DNA from: Anaerococcus vaginalis
GTDB taxonomy: Bacteria; Bacillota; Clostridia; Tissierellales; Peptoniphilaceae
Length of the DNA: 64,000 nucleotides
Direction: 5' to 3'
Assembly (NCBI GenBank): GCA_018363915.1
Contig: JAGZMY010000010.1
Location: 27,243-91,242 of the forward strand
In this document: positions 1 to 9,104 of the stretch, one piece after another
How the letters are laid out: the number at the start of each line of letters is the position of its first letter
Numbering within the stretch: position 1 is the stretch's first letter
Made by a program: the position numbers and the translations under genes
Notes under the pieces: generated by a model
What the model was told of the DNA's origin: nothing
Seen by the model: only the letters and a program-made list of their open reading frames with translations
Databases searched by the model: none

Positions 1-1
1 A

Positions 2-442
2 ACATGGATTCCTGTAGTAATGGTTCTTGCGACAAGTCTTTTTGGGGGAGCTGTTTTTATAATTGCACTTGGAGTTTGGTTTCAAACAACTCTTGCAACA
101 ATGACAGGAATTAAAAATGTGGACAAATCTTATTATGAAGCTGCAAAAACTTTGGGAGCAAGTGAAAATGAATTGGTAAGAAAAATTGCCCTCCCATCAG
201 CAAGTCCAAATATTTTTCAAGGGTTAATTTCAGCTATGAGCTCAGCTTGTACTTCCCTAATTGTTGCAGAAATGCTTGGAGTAGAATCGGGACTTGGCTG
301 GTATATAACTTGGAAATCTTCGTGGGCAGATTATTCTTCAATGTATGGGGCAATAATTATTTTGGCTTTTACCTTTATAATAGTAAATGTAATTTTAAAA
401 AAGATTTCTAACAAGGCATTAAGTTGGCAAAAGGAAGTGTAA
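2..442 (+). CDS. ABC transporter permease, NitT/TauT (SsuC-like) family, 3' part
   Basis: The reading frame is open from the left edge, so only the C-terminal half of the gene is present; the first internal ATG at 20 is not a likely start. The EAA loop that contacts the ATPase is visible (YYEAAKTLGAS...ALPSASPNI), followed by VVAEMLG-like LIVAEMLGVESGLGW, which is typical of permeases of the nitrate/sulfonate/taurine importers. Hydrophobic segments near the N-terminus seen here and near the end (a run from YGAIIILAFTFIIVNVIL) are membrane spans. The stop is 1 nt before the ATPase gene, so the two are cotranscribed. The substrate (taurine, sulfonate, thiamine precursor, etc.) cannot be told from the permease. 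Confidence 0.85.
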   Translation, partial: TWIPVVMVLATSLFGGAVFIIALGVWFQTTLATMTGIKNVDKSYYEAAKTLGASENELVRKIALPSASPNIFQGLISAMSSACTSLIVAEMLGVESGLGWYITWKSSWADYSSMYGAIIILAFTFIIVNVILKKISNKALSWQKEV

Positions 443-443
443 A

Positions 444-1190
444 ATGGAAAAATTAGAATTAAAAAATGTATCAAAAGTTTTTGAAAAAATAGACGAAGAT
501 GAAAAAACACACGCCCTAAAAAATATTAATTTATCAATAAAAAATAATGAATTTGTTTCTATAGTTGGACCTTCAGGATGTGGGAAATCAACTATGCTAA
601 AATTAATTTCTGGTTTAATAAAACCAAGCCAAGGAGAAATTTTATTAGATAAAAAAATTATTGATAAACCGTCATCAAGAAAGGGCATGGTCTTTCAAAA
701 ACCTACGCTTTTTCCTTGGCTAAGCGTTGGAGAAAATGTAGGATTTTCTGGATCATTAAAAAACGAAGAAAAAATTGATGAGAAAGAAATTGATAAAATG
801 CTAAAAAAAGTTGGACTTATAGAATTTAAAAATTCTTATCCAAAAGAATTGTCAGGTGGAATGGCACAAAGAGTTTCGTTGATTAGAACTATGATTTCAA
901 AACCAGAAATATTTTTACTTGATGAGACTTTGGGAAGCCTTGATGCTTTTACAAGAATGAATATGCAAGATGAAATTTTAAATTTGTGGCAAGAAATTAA
1001 AAATCTTATGATTATGGTAACTCACGATGTAGAAGAAGCTGTTTATATGTCTACAAAAATTATAATAATGGAGCCAAGGCCTGGTAGGGTAAAAGAAGTT
1101 GTAGATATAAATTTGGACTATCCAAGAGATAGGACAAGTGATAAATTTATTGAATACAGAAATAAAATTTTAAATATTTTAAATTATTAA
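444..1190 (+). CDS. ABC transporter ATP-binding protein, NitT/TauT (SsuB-like) family
   Basis: A 248-residue ATPase that would power the upstream permease. Walker A GPSGCGKST is at residues 42-50, a Q-loop at VFQKPTLFPWL, the signature LSGGMAQRV near residue 134, Walker B IFLLDE near 156-161 with the D-loop GSLDAFTR, and the switch His in MVTHDVEEAV. The MVFQ..LFPWL and GSLDAFTR segments are characteristic of SsuB/TauB/ThiZ-type ATPases. It starts 1 nt after the permease stop and ends at a strong terminator, so it closes the operon; the substrate-binding protein must lie outside the window to the left. Confidence 0.9.
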   Translation: MEKLELKNVSKVFEKIDEDEKTHALKNINLSIKNNEFVSIVGPSGCGKSTMLKLISGLIKPSQGEILLDKKIIDKPSSRKGMVFQKPTLFPWLSVGENVGFSGSLKNEEKIDEKEIDKMLKKVGLIEFKNSYPKELSGGMAQRVSLIRTMISKPEIFLLDETLGSLDAFTRMNMQDEILNLWQEIKNLMIMVTHDVEEAVYMSTKIIIMEPRPGRVKEVVDINLDYPRDRTSDKFIEYRNKILNILNY

Positions 1191-1194
1191 TTTT

Positions 1195-1224
1195 GCTAAC
1201 CTATTTTTGGGTTAGCTTTTTTTT
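1195..1224 (+). terminator. Rho-independent terminator after the ABC importer operon
   Basis: A 7-bp GC-containing stem (gctaacc 1195-1201 with ggttagc 1210-1216), an 8-nt loop and eight T residues at 1217-1224. Confidence 0.9.
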
Positions 1225-1241
1225 GCTAAAAATCGTATAAT
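1212..1241 (+). promoter_or_regulatory. Putative promoter of the yybS-gdpP-rplI-dnaB operon
   Basis: A perfect -10 TATAAT lies at 1236-1241, 38 nt before the yybS start. The best -35 at the usual distance is only a weak match (TTAGCT, 1212-1217) and overlaps the previous terminator. Confidence 0.35.
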
Positions 1242-1279
1242 CTATTTGATAAACATCCTAAAAAATAGAAAGGATTTTT

Positions 1280-2170
1280 ATGAATGATTATTTAAAGAAA
1301 AATAAAAAATTAGGAGCAATAATTTTTGGTTTAATAAATGTTGTTTTAGCATTTTTATCAACGCGTTTTTTGGTATTTGCGTTTTTTATTCCAATTTTTA
1401 CTGCCATAAAATTGTGGGAATTAAATGATAAAAATAAAATGATATTTTTATTTACGACAGGTTTGTTTTCTGCAATTTTAAATATTAGGATAACTATTTT
1501 TTTAATGTTTCCTATGATAATTTTTGGAAATGTTTTATATGATTTAATTAAGAAAAATAAAACTGATAAGTATAGTTTGAAAGTACTTACTATAATTTTT
1601 TCGGTTTTATCTTTGACAATTATTGGGTATCTTTACTCTAAGTCGGATATTAATTTGAATTTTTTAGTAGATGCAACAGAAAAAATATTTAAAGATCAAA
1701 ATTTTAAAATTGATAAGGAAATAATAAGAAAAAGTCTTAAAACAATACCTTTAGTATTTATTTTCTTTTCTTTAATTTACAGCATGATTTCACTAAAACT
1801 TGTTAGAAATTATTTGAATTATAAAAATAAAAATATAAGGGATTTAAGAAGAATTAACACAATTAGAATTGATATAAAAGATTTAAGAGATATTTTTATT
1901 TGCCTAATTATTTCAGCAATATTATGTAAAATTTTATCTTTTTCAAATGAATTTATAGTGTTAAATTCAATTATGGCTTTAAAATTATTATTTTGTGTAA
2001 ATGGGGTTTTGTTGATTGATTATTTTGTATCGCTAAGGAAAAGCAAAGCAGCAAGAATAATTAATTGGTTTTTATTATTTATATTGTTTGCTTACATATC
2101 AGAAATAATAGCCATAATCGGTTTTATTGATGTATTTTTGAATTTAAGAAGAAAAGCGAGGATAGCATGA
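1280..2170 (+). CDS. YybS-like DUF2232 multi-spanning membrane protein
   Basis: A 296-residue very hydrophobic protein with about seven to eight predicted membrane spans and basic loops. Sequence alone says little, but the position is diagnostic: in many Firmicutes a YybS/DUF2232 protein precedes gdpP, rplI and the replicative helicase gene, exactly the order here. Members have an unknown role, possibly as an S component or partner in the membrane. The ATG at 1280 is preceded by AAAGGA. The stop overlaps the gdpP start in an ATGA arrangement, which indicates translational coupling. Family assignment is mostly from context and topology. Confidence 0.75.
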   Translation: MNDYLKKNKKLGAIIFGLINVVLAFLSTRFLVFAFFIPIFTAIKLWELNDKNKMIFLFTTGLFSAILNIRITIFLMFPMIIFGNVLYDLIKKNKTDKYSLKVLTIIFSVLSLTIIGYLYSKSDINLNFLVDATEKIFKDQNFKIDKEIIRKSLKTIPLVFIFFSLIYSMISLKLVRNYLNYKNKNIRDLRRINTIRIDIKDLRDIFICLIISAILCKILSFSNEFIVLNSIMALKLLFCVNGVLLIDYFVSLRKSKAARIINWFLLFILFAYISEIIAIIGFIDVFLNLRRKARIA

Positions 2171-4173
2171 AGGAAAAATTAAGGTATTTTACGAAAGAAA
2201 ATTATATTTTTATACTAATCTTACCTCTAATTATTTCGATAATCTTGTTTTTTTATGAGAAAATTTTTGCAACTATAGGACTTATCCTTGTAGTTTTATT
2301 ATATTTTTATATTAAAAAAATAGATGATAATAATGAGGATTTTTTCCAAGCATATATTGATGAGTTGGATTATTCTTTTGATGAAATAACTAAAAACGTT
2401 GTATTTCAAATGCCATTTCCTATTGTTATTTTGGAAGATGGAAAAACAATTAAGTGGCATAATTCTAATTTTAAGGAATTGTTTGAGGCGAAAAATTTAA
2501 TAGGGAAAAGTGTAAATAATTTTATAACAGATTTTAGCCAAATAGATTTTTCTAAACAATCAACGGATCCTATAACTGTTGATATTTACGATAAGGTTTA
2601 TGAATTTTATTATTCCACAATAAAAAGAGAAAAATTTGATGATGAGCTTACTTTTGTTTATGGAATTGATAATACATCTGATGAAAATATCAAAAAAATA
2701 TTTAAAGACAGACGCCTTGTTGTTTTGACAATGTATATTGACAACTTTGATGATTTAAGACAATCTACAAAGGCAAGTGATAGATCATCTTTAACTGGAG
2801 AAATTGATAGAATTATAATGAATTATTTTGAAAAATTTGGTGCCATGGTAAGAAAATATGAAAATGATAGGTACATGGTAATGATTCATTATGATGATTA
2901 CAAAAAAATTTATGATAGTAAATTTAAAATTTTGGATTTGGTAAGAGAAGTTAAAAAAGGAAATTCTATTCAACCAACTCTTTCTGTTGGTGTAGGTTTA
3001 TCAGGTTCAAAGCCTATTGATATTTACGAGGAATCTAGAATTTCAATAGATATTGCTCTTTCGCGTGGTGGCGATCAAGTTGTAATAAAAGAAGGCGATA
3101 ATTACGAATATTTTGGTGGCAAATCAAAAGCAACAGAAAAAATTTCAAAAGTAAGAAGCCGTGTTATATCTCAAGCTTTAAAAAGAATGGTAGAAACATC
3201 ATCAAAAGTTTTTGTAATGGGACATAACAATCCAGATATGGATTCTTTTGGATCAGCTCTTGGAATTTATGAAGGAATAAAAAGTATTGGTAAGGAATGT
3301 TATTTTGTTTTAAATGAAGTAAACAAACCAATAGAAAATATTTACAATAGAACTGTTGAAGATTTGGAAGGCTTTAGAGAAAATGTTGTTACAGAAATAA
3401 AAGCTTTGGAACTAATGGATCAAGGCTCTTTGGTAATAGTAACAGACAATCACAGAAAAAATTCTACAGAAGCTCCATCATTAATAGATAGGACAGAACA
3501 AATTGTAATAATTGATCATCATAGAAGGGGAAATGATTATATAAGAAATGCAACAATTTCTTATATTGAGCCTTATGCCTCAAGTGCAAGCGAGCTTGTA
3601 ACAGAAATTTTAAATTATTTTGATGAATCATTTAAGGCAAGAGTTCCGGTTGCAGAAGCCCTTCTTGCAGGACTTACTGTTGATACAAAAAATTTCGTTT
3701 ATCAAACAGGAGTAAGAACTTTCGAAGCCGCATCAATTTTAAAAAGATGGGGAGCAGATTCAATTATAATAAAAAGAATGTTCAAAGATGATTTTGAAAT
3801 AGTAAAATACAAATCGGAAGTAATAGCTGATTCGACAGTTGTAAATGATTTTATTGCAATAGGTCATTTTAATAGAGAAATGGATGGCTCAACTTTAATA
3901 GCAAGTCAAGCTGCTGATGATTTATTAAATATAAAAGGTGTTAAAGCAAGTTTTGTTTTGACAAGATCAAATGATAAAATCCATATATCAGGAAGAAGTT
4001 TGGGAGATATTTCAGTTCAATTAATTTTGGAAAGAATTGGCGGAGGAGGACATTTAACTTCAGCTGCAACCCAACTTGATATGAGTATAGAAGAAGCAGA
4101 AATTATGCTTAAAAAAGCTATAAAAGAATATTTAGAGGAGGAAGTTGAAAAAAATGAAGATAATATTAACTGA
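2167..4173 (+). CDS. gdpP: GdpP (YybT) cyclic-di-AMP phosphodiesterase
   Basis: This 668-residue membrane enzyme hydrolyses c-di-AMP to pApA. Two N-terminal membrane helices (about residues 13-50) are followed by a PAS-like domain (about 75-155), a degenerate GGDEF domain without the GGDEF loop (about 170-310), and a DHH/DHHA1 phosphodiesterase. Metal-binding residues are visible: H353, D357 and D359 in GHNNPDMDSFGS, D422-type VTDNHR, and D450-H451-H452; the DHHA1 signature GGGGH ends at residue 629. Length and domain order match the family. It overlaps yybS by 4 nt and rplI by 20 nt. Confidence 0.96.
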   Translation: MKEKLRYFTKENYIFILILPLIISIILFFYEKIFATIGLILVVLLYFYIKKIDDNNEDFFQAYIDELDYSFDEITKNVVFQMPFPIVILEDGKTIKWHNSNFKELFEAKNLIGKSVNNFITDFSQIDFSKQSTDPITVDIYDKVYEFYYSTIKREKFDDELTFVYGIDNTSDENIKKIFKDRRLVVLTMYIDNFDDLRQSTKASDRSSLTGEIDRIIMNYFEKFGAMVRKYENDRYMVMIHYDDYKKIYDSKFKILDLVREVKKGNSIQPTLSVGVGLSGSKPIDIYEESRISIDIALSRGGDQVVIKEGDNYEYFGGKSKATEKISKVRSRVISQALKRMVETSSKVFVMGHNNPDMDSFGSALGIYEGIKSIGKECYFVLNEVNKPIENIYNRTVEDLEGFRENVVTEIKALELMDQGSLVIVTDNHRKNSTEAPSLIDRTEQIVIIDHHRRGNDYIRNATISYIEPYASSASELVTEILNYFDESFKARVPVAEALLAGLTVDTKNFVYQTGVRTFEAASILKRWGADSIIIKRMFKDDFEIVKYKSEVIADSTVVNDFIAIGHFNREMDGSTLIASQAADDLLNIKGVKASFVLTRSNDKIHISGRSLGDISVQLILERIGGGGHLTSAATQLDMSIEEAEIMLKKAIKEYLEEEVEKNEDNIN

Positions 4174-4594
4174 AGATGTTAAAAAAATTGGTAAAAAAGG
4201 TGAAGTTGTAAATGTAAAGCAAGGTTACTTTAGAAATTATATTTTACCAAATAATCTTGGAGTAGAAGCAAATAAAGAAAATTTAGCAAAGCTTGATGAA
4301 CATCTTAAACAACTAAAAAAAGAAGAAGATGAAAATATAAAAGCTGCAATGGAAAATAAAGAAAAAATTGAAAAAATAGAAGTTATAATCAAGGTAAAAG
4401 CTGGAGAAAATGGAAAATTATTTGGTTCAATTACAAATATGGATATTAAAAAAGCTCTTGATGAAAAAAATATTGAAGTAGATAAGAAAAAAATCGACAA
4501 GGCTGACATTGATTCACTTGGCGATTATGAAGTTACAATTAAGCTTTACCAACAAGTTTCTGCAAAATTAAAAGTGAAGGTTGAGGCAGAATAA
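4154..4594 (+). CDS. rplI: 50S ribosomal protein L9
   Basis: L9 binds 23S rRNA domain V near the base of the L1 stalk. The N-terminal domain (MKIILTEDVKKIGKKGE, GYFRNYILPNNLGVEA) and the long connecting helix rich in K and E are typical, as is the C-terminal domain with LFGSITNMDI. The frame opens at a TTG at 4145, but the ATG at 4154 gives the conserved family N-terminus; AGGAGG at 4136-4141 is 12 nt from it and only 3 nt from the TTG. At 146 residues it is standard length. It starts inside the end of gdpP and shares TAATG with dnaB. Confidence 0.95.
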   Translation: MKIILTEDVKKIGKKGEVVNVKQGYFRNYILPNNLGVEANKENLAKLDEHLKQLKKEEDENIKAAMENKEKIEKIEVIIKVKAGENGKLFGSITNMDIKKALDEKNIEVDKKKIDKADIDSLGDYEVTIKLYQQVSAKLKVKVEAE

Positions 4595-5919
4595 TGGAAG
4601 AAAATCTTAGGCAAATGCCTAGTGATATTTCTTCAGAGATGGCCATAATTGGTTGTATAATTACAAAAAGTGAAACCATAGATCAGGCTATACAATTAGT
4701 AAAGCCTTATGAGTTTTATGATTCAAGATGCCAAAGAATTTATAAGACTTTAGTTAATATGTATCAAAAAGATATAAAAATAGATGAAGTAAGTCTTATA
4801 TCAAAATTAAAATCAGAAAACATCTTGGAGGAAGTTGGAGGAGAGCAGTTTATTGTAGAGATAACACTCTCCTCATTTTATACTCCAAATATGGATCAAT
4901 ACTGTGAGAATGTCAAAGAAAAAGCTCTCCTTAGAGCATTAATCGGTGCGTGTGATGAAATAGTTGGAAAATCTTACGAACAAAAAAAAGATGCTAAAGA
5001 AGTTATAGAAATGGCAGAATCAAAAATTTTTGAAATAAGCCAAAAAAATCTTGATAAGGGCCTTGTAAGAGTTTCTGAAACTATGGATGAAACAATAAAA
5101 CAACTTGAACTTTTAAGTCTAAATGAAGGAAAAATAACTGGAGTTACGACAGGAATTTCAAGTGTTGATGATAAACTATCAGGTCTTCAAAATTCCCAAT
5201 TAATTTTACTTGCAGCAAGACCTGCAATGGGAAAAACTGCTCTTGGTCTTACTATGGCATGGAATGCAGCAAACGCTGGCAAATCTGTTGCATTTTTTTC
5301 ATTAGAAATGTCAACTTATCAATTAAATCAAAGATTAATTTCTATGGTTTCAATGATTGATCTTGAAAAAATAATTACAGGAAATTTGGAAGCTGACGAA
5401 TGGATTGAAATTATAAATGCAATTACAAAAATAAAAGAAAAAGAAATTTACGTCGATGAAACTGCAGGAATTACTTTGTCAGAGCTTAGAAGTAAATGTA
5501 AAAGATTAAAGGCAGAAGAAGGACTTGATTTAATTGTAATTGATTATTTGCAACTTATGACTGGCGAGGGAAGATTTGATAATAGGCAACAAGAAATTGC
5601 ACAAATTTCTAGAGGCTTAAAATCTTTGTCAAAAGAAATAAATTGCCCAGTTTTATCACTTGCCCAACTATCTCGTGAGGCTGACAAAAGATCTGATCAT
5701 AAGCCAATTTTATCAGATCTTCGTGAATCAGGAGCAATCGAGCAAGATGCAGATGTTGTTATGCTTTTGTATAGGGAAGATTATTATGACGTAGATGATA
5801 ATCCTAATGTAGCAAAAGTAATTTTGGCAAAACACAGAAATGGTCCAACTGGTCTTATGGAATTATTTTTCCACAAACAATGCACAACTTTTAAAGACCT
5901 AAGTCATGATGAAAAATAA
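4594..5919 (+). CDS. dnaB: Replicative DNA helicase DnaB
   Basis: The hexameric helicase that unwinds the replication fork and carries primase (called DnaC in Bacillus). The 441 residues begin with the N-terminal collar domain (SSEMAIIGCIIT, FYDSRCQRIY) and continue with a RecA-like motor: Walker A ARPAMGKT at 208-215, Walker B IVIDYLQLM, and the DnaB-specific SREADKRSDHKPILSDLRES and EQDADVVMLLYRED. No intein is present. The start overlaps the rplI stop (TAATG at 4592-4596). Confidence 0.97.
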   Translation: MEENLRQMPSDISSEMAIIGCIITKSETIDQAIQLVKPYEFYDSRCQRIYKTLVNMYQKDIKIDEVSLISKLKSENILEEVGGEQFIVEITLSSFYTPNMDQYCENVKEKALLRALIGACDEIVGKSYEQKKDAKEVIEMAESKIFEISQKNLDKGLVRVSETMDETIKQLELLSLNEGKITGVTTGISSVDDKLSGLQNSQLILLAARPAMGKTALGLTMAWNAANAGKSVAFFSLEMSTYQLNQRLISMVSMIDLEKIITGNLEADEWIEIINAITKIKEKEIYVDETAGITLSELRSKCKRLKAEEGLDLIVIDYLQLMTGEGRFDNRQQEIAQISRGLKSLSKEINCPVLSLAQLSREADKRSDHKPILSDLRESGAIEQDADVVMLLYREDYYDVDDNPNVAKVILAKHRNGPTGLMELFFHKQCTTFKDLSHDEK

Positions 5920-6484
5920 AATGAAAATAATAGGAAAAGACGATAAGATATATTTAAAAAAATTAGACTTAGATGATGCTTATGATTTAAGAAAATGGTC
6001 AATGAATGATGATGAAAGATTAAAAGGCTATAATTATGGAAATTTTTCTCAAATTGATTGCGAAGTTTGGTTTATGAATGTAAATATTTATAGAAAAAGA
6101 TATTTTGCAGTAAGAAAAATTGACGATGATAGTTTTATTGCCTTTATAGGTCTAAAAAATTATAATCCGATTCTAAGAAAAAGTGAATTGGGAATTGTTT
6201 TTGATCCACAATATACTTCAAGAGGTTATGGTTTTAAGGCTATGAAAATCTTACTTGATTATTATTTTGAGGATTTAAAATTTAATGAACTTTATCTTGA
6301 TGTAAATAATTTTAATAAAAGAGCGATTTCTTTGTATGAAAAATTAGGATTTAAAAAATGTGGTGATACAATAGAAATTTTTGAAAATCAAGAAATATAT
6401 CCTGACGACAAATATTTTTTAATGAAAAATGGCAAAATTTATAGTTTTATTACAAAAATGAAAATAAGAAAAGATGGAAGGTAA
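5906..6484 (+). CDS. GNAT-family N-acetyltransferase (RimJ/RimL-like)
   Basis: A 192-residue acetyltransferase of the Acetyltransf_3 type. The acetyl-CoA loop is seen in the segment ELGIVFDPQYTSRGYGFKAM, with R/Q-x-x-G-x-G/A represented by SRGYGF, followed by LYLDVNNFNKRAISLYEKLGF, the conserved beta5-alpha4 region. The start overlaps the dnaB end by 14 nt; ATGs at 5909 and 5921 are alternative starts and none has a clear ribosome binding site. The acyl acceptor is unknown; RimI/RimL relatives modify ribosomal proteins, others small molecules. Confidence 0.8.
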   Translation: MMKNKMKIIGKDDKIYLKKLDLDDAYDLRKWSMNDDERLKGYNYGNFSQIDCEVWFMNVNIYRKRYFAVRKIDDDSFIAFIGLKNYNPILRKSELGIVFDPQYTSRGYGFKAMKILLDYYFEDLKFNELYLDVNNFNKRAISLYEKLGFKKCGDTIEIFENQEIYPDDKYFLMKNGKIYSFITKMKIRKDGR

Positions 6485-6488
6485 TAAT

Positions 6489-7235
6489 TTGGAATTTAAA
6501 ATTCAAAATTTAAGTTTGGATATGGGAGAAACATCATTTGAAAATATGTTTTTAAATACATACGTACCCATGGCAGACGGAGATAGCCTAAAAGTTTTTT
6601 TGCTTTTATATAAGGATTTAAAATCTAGTGGAGAAGTTGATTTAGAAAAAATAAAAAGACAACTTGCCTTTGATGATGAAAAAATGAACGAAATAATTTC
6701 ATATTGGACAAATATGGGAGTATTTAGGAAAAAAGATAGGGGCGATGGGACTTTTTATCTTGAAATAATTTCTCTAAGACAAGCTTATTTTGGAAATTCA
6801 AAGGCAAATGCAAGCGAAAATATGCTTGATACTTCAAAAAGAAAATCTGTAATGTTTAATCAGGTTGAAAGAATTATTCAAAGACAGCTTACTCCACAGG
6901 ATATTAGAAGGATTCACGAAACTTTAGATGAATATAAACAAGATCCTGAGCTTGTTACAGAAGCTTTTAGGCAAGCAAAAGAAGTAAACAATGTTGATGT
7001 AAAATATGTAATGGGATTTTTAAAAACTTGGAGAGATCAAAGTATTTTTTCCTTAAATGACTTAAAAATAAAAGAAGAAAGAGCGAAATTAATGAGAGAA
7101 AAATCTCCTAGAAAATATAAGAGTGCAAAAAAAGTTTATAGGTCAAAAAATAAAAATCCAAATGAAAAATCTTATGCCCAAAAGGCTAGGGAAGAAAGAT
7201 TTAAAAAAATTCTTGAAGGAGGGGATATAAGATGA
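6489..7235 (+). CDS. DnaD-domain primosomal protein (DnaB/DnaD replication initiation family)
   Basis: A probable replication-restart or initiation protein that remodels DNA and helps helicase loading. The N-terminal half (about 1-100) is a winged-helix region with YVPMADGDSLKVFLLLYKDL, and the C-terminal DnaD/DnaB_2 domain contains LTPQDIRRIHETLDEY and VDVKYVMGFLKTWRDQ, matching the YxxxI-x3-W motif region. A lysine-rich tail follows. GGAAGG at 6476-6481 fits the TTG at 6489; the ATG at 6474 would put that site inside the gene. It lies between the helicase and its loader and overlaps the next gene by 4 nt. Confidence 0.85.
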   Translation: MEFKIQNLSLDMGETSFENMFLNTYVPMADGDSLKVFLLLYKDLKSSGEVDLEKIKRQLAFDDEKMNEIISYWTNMGVFRKKDRGDGTFYLEIISLRQAYFGNSKANASENMLDTSKRKSVMFNQVERIIQRQLTPQDIRRIHETLDEYKQDPELVTEAFRQAKEVNNVDVKYVMGFLKTWRDQSIFSLNDLKIKEERAKLMREKSPRKYKSAKKVYRSKNKNPNEKSYAQKAREERFKKILEGGDIR

Positions 7236-8191
7236 GTCCCAATGACAATATTTCAAGAATAATTGAAAAAAGAAGAATAAAAAATAAAGAAGAACAAGAA
7301 AAAAGAAAAAAAGAAATCTACGAAAAATTCCCAAGAATTAAAGTCATTGACAAAACCATTGCATCGCTTGGGCAAATGGCAATAACAAAGGCTCAAGAAG
7401 GAATTAATGTAGATGAATTAAAGAAAAAATTAAAAGAGCTTGATAGGCAAAAGGAAGAAATTTTACTTGAAAATTCTTACCCAAAAGACTATTTGAAAAT
7501 CCATTATCATTGTGATATATGTAAGGATACAGGTTTTGTAAATACACAAATTTGTAGGTGTAGAAAAAAACTTATAATAGAGAAAAAATATTCCCAATCA
7601 AATATTAGTAGGCTTGTTCAAAGAGAAAATTTTAGAACATTTAACGCAAATTTATATTCAAAAAATCTTTACAAAGATTATCCAATTAGTCCCTACGAAA
7701 ACATAATTAGAATTCAAAATGATGCAAAAATGTATGTTGAAAATTTCTCAAAAAATTATAAAAATCTTTATATATTTGGAGATGTTGGAAGGGGCAAAAC
7801 TTTTTTGATAAATTCTATTGCCAAGGAAATTTTGGATAGAAATTATTCAGTTATTTATCTTACAGCTACAAAATTATTTTCTTTTATGAATGATTATTTG
7901 TATGCCTTTTCTGAAAGAAAAGAGGAATTAAAAGAAAGATATGATTTGATTTTTGAATCTGACCTTTTGATAATTGATGATTTGGGAAGTGAAAATGACA
8001 GAAATTCTAACGAAACAAATCTTTTTGAAATAGTTAATGATAGGATGATTAACAAAAAACCAATTATTTTTTCATCAAATTATTCTGAAGATGAGCTAAT
8101 GGAGTTTTATGGAGATAGGATTTTTTCAAGAATTATTGGTTCAAGCCATGTAATGGAAATTTTTGGAGAAGATTTAAGACTTTTATTTTAG
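7232..8191 (+). CDS. DnaI/DnaC-like helicase loader ATPase
   Basis: A 319-residue AAA+ protein that loads DnaB on DNA. A basic coiled N-terminus is followed by a four-cysteine zinc-binding element (C94, C97, C108, C110 in YHCDICKDTGF...ICRCRK) as in DnaI. The ATPase has Walker A GDVGRGKT (183-190), Walker B LLIIDDLGSE and sensor 1 IIFSSNYS, and ends with an arginine-finger region GDRIFSRIIG. The ATG follows GGAGGGG at good distance and overlaps the DnaD-like stop, so loader and primosome protein are translationally coupled. Confidence 0.92.
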   Translation: MSPNDNISRIIEKRRIKNKEEQEKRKKEIYEKFPRIKVIDKTIASLGQMAITKAQEGINVDELKKKLKELDRQKEEILLENSYPKDYLKIHYHCDICKDTGFVNTQICRCRKKLIIEKKYSQSNISRLVQRENFRTFNANLYSKNLYKDYPISPYENIIRIQNDAKMYVENFSKNYKNLYIFGDVGRGKTFLINSIAKEILDRNYSVIYLTATKLFSFMNDYLYAFSERKEELKERYDLIFESDLLIIDDLGSENDRNSNETNLFEIVNDRMINKKPIIFSSNYSEDELMEFYGDRIFSRIIGSSHVMEIFGEDLRLLF

Positions 8192-8200
8192 GAGTAAAAT

Positions 8201-8863
8201 ATGCTTTTAGTAGATCGTGAAACCATGCAAAATATTGACAGTTACGCTATAAATGAGATTAAAATTCCATCTTTGTGTTTGGTTGAAAGAGCAGCACTTT
8301 CTGTGATGGAAAATATTAATCTTGAAATTAGACACTCTTTTGCTCTTATTGTTTCTTGTGGAAACAACGGAGCAGATGGACTTGCTCTTGCTAGAAATTT
8401 ACTTGCTCTTTCTAAAGATTGTGATATTTATATTATTGGAAATAAAAACAAGGCAAGCAAAGATTTTATAATAAATTATAATGCTTGTAAAAATCTTACA
8501 AAAAATATTTATTCAATTGAAACAATTGAAGATATGAATTTTTTGAGAAAAAATCTTGATAGGGTAAATACGATTGTTGATGGGATATTTGGAACTGGTT
8601 TAAATAGACCTGTTTCTGGAATTTATGCAAATATAATTGATTTGATAAATGAAAAAAATATTTACACGATTTCAATTGATTTGCCATCAGGCTTTGATGC
8701 AAACGGCGAAAATAATTATGGATCTTATGTTGATAGCGACTTAATTGTTTGTATGCAAATTTTAAAAAAAGGTCTTTATGAAGATAATTATTTTAGGGAT
8801 AAAACTGTAGTTTGTGATATAGGACTTCCTCAAATTGCTATTGAAAAATTTGTTAATGTTTGA
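8201..8863 (+). CDS. nnrE: NAD(P)H-hydrate epimerase (YjeF N-terminal domain)
   Basis: Epimerises R- to S-NAD(P)HX so that damaged nicotinamide cofactors can be repaired. The 220 residues carry the YjeF_N signatures VSCGNNGADGLALARNL, VDGIFGTGLNRPV and SIDLPSGFDANG. The partner ADP-dependent dehydratase (NnrD), often fused at the C-terminus, is absent here: the protein stops after the epimerase domain, so the dehydratase must be elsewhere or missing. A ribosome binding site TAGGAG precedes the ATG. The serS leader promoter overlaps its stop codon. Confidence 0.88.
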   Translation: MLLVDRETMQNIDSYAINEIKIPSLCLVERAALSVMENINLEIRHSFALIVSCGNNGADGLALARNLLALSKDCDIYIIGNKNKASKDFIINYNACKNLTKNIYSIETIEDMNFLRKNLDRVNTIVDGIFGTGLNRPVSGIYANIIDLINEKNIYTISIDLPSGFDANGENNYGSYVDSDLIVCMQILKKGLYEDNYFRDKTVVCDIGLPQIAIEKFVNV

Positions 8864-8887
8864 AAAAAATAAAAATAAAAGTATATT
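8860..8887 (+). promoter_or_regulatory. Promoter of the serS T-box transcript
   Basis: TTGAAA (8860-8865) and TATATT (8882-8887) are spaced 16 nt apart directly upstream of the leader; the -35 overlaps the nnrE stop. Confidence 0.55.
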
Positions 8888-8894
8888 ACTATTA

Positions 8895-9080
8895 ATTGAA
8901 TAAAGCTGTGATGAGAAGTAGTAATTAAAAATAACCTTTAGAGAGAAGATGGTTGGTGAAAATCTTTGGCGAAAGTTAATGAATCCGTCTTTGAGCTTAT
9001 AAATTTAAAGTGAATGAATTTATTTCATTAAATTGGGTGGTACCGCGATAATCTCGTCCCTTTTGGGATGAGATTTTTTT
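8895..9080 (+). ncRNA. T-box riboswitch controlling serS
   Basis: A tRNA-sensing leader. Conserved parts are the AGTA of the specifier-loop E motif (in GAGAAGTAGTAA, about 8913-8923), the AGAGAG distal element at 8940-8945, the GGTTGGTGAAAATC terminal-loop segment, and the T-box core GGGTGGTACCGCG at 9035-9047. The terminator stem is CTCGTCCC (9053-9060) with GGGATGAG (9065-9072) plus a T-run. Uncharged tRNA-Ser should stabilise the antiterminator. TCC at 8984-8986 follows a GAA and is a plausible serine specifier, but I have not folded stem I. Confidence 0.93.
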
Positions 9081-9104
9081 ATTGTAAAAAAATTAGGAGG
9101 AAAT

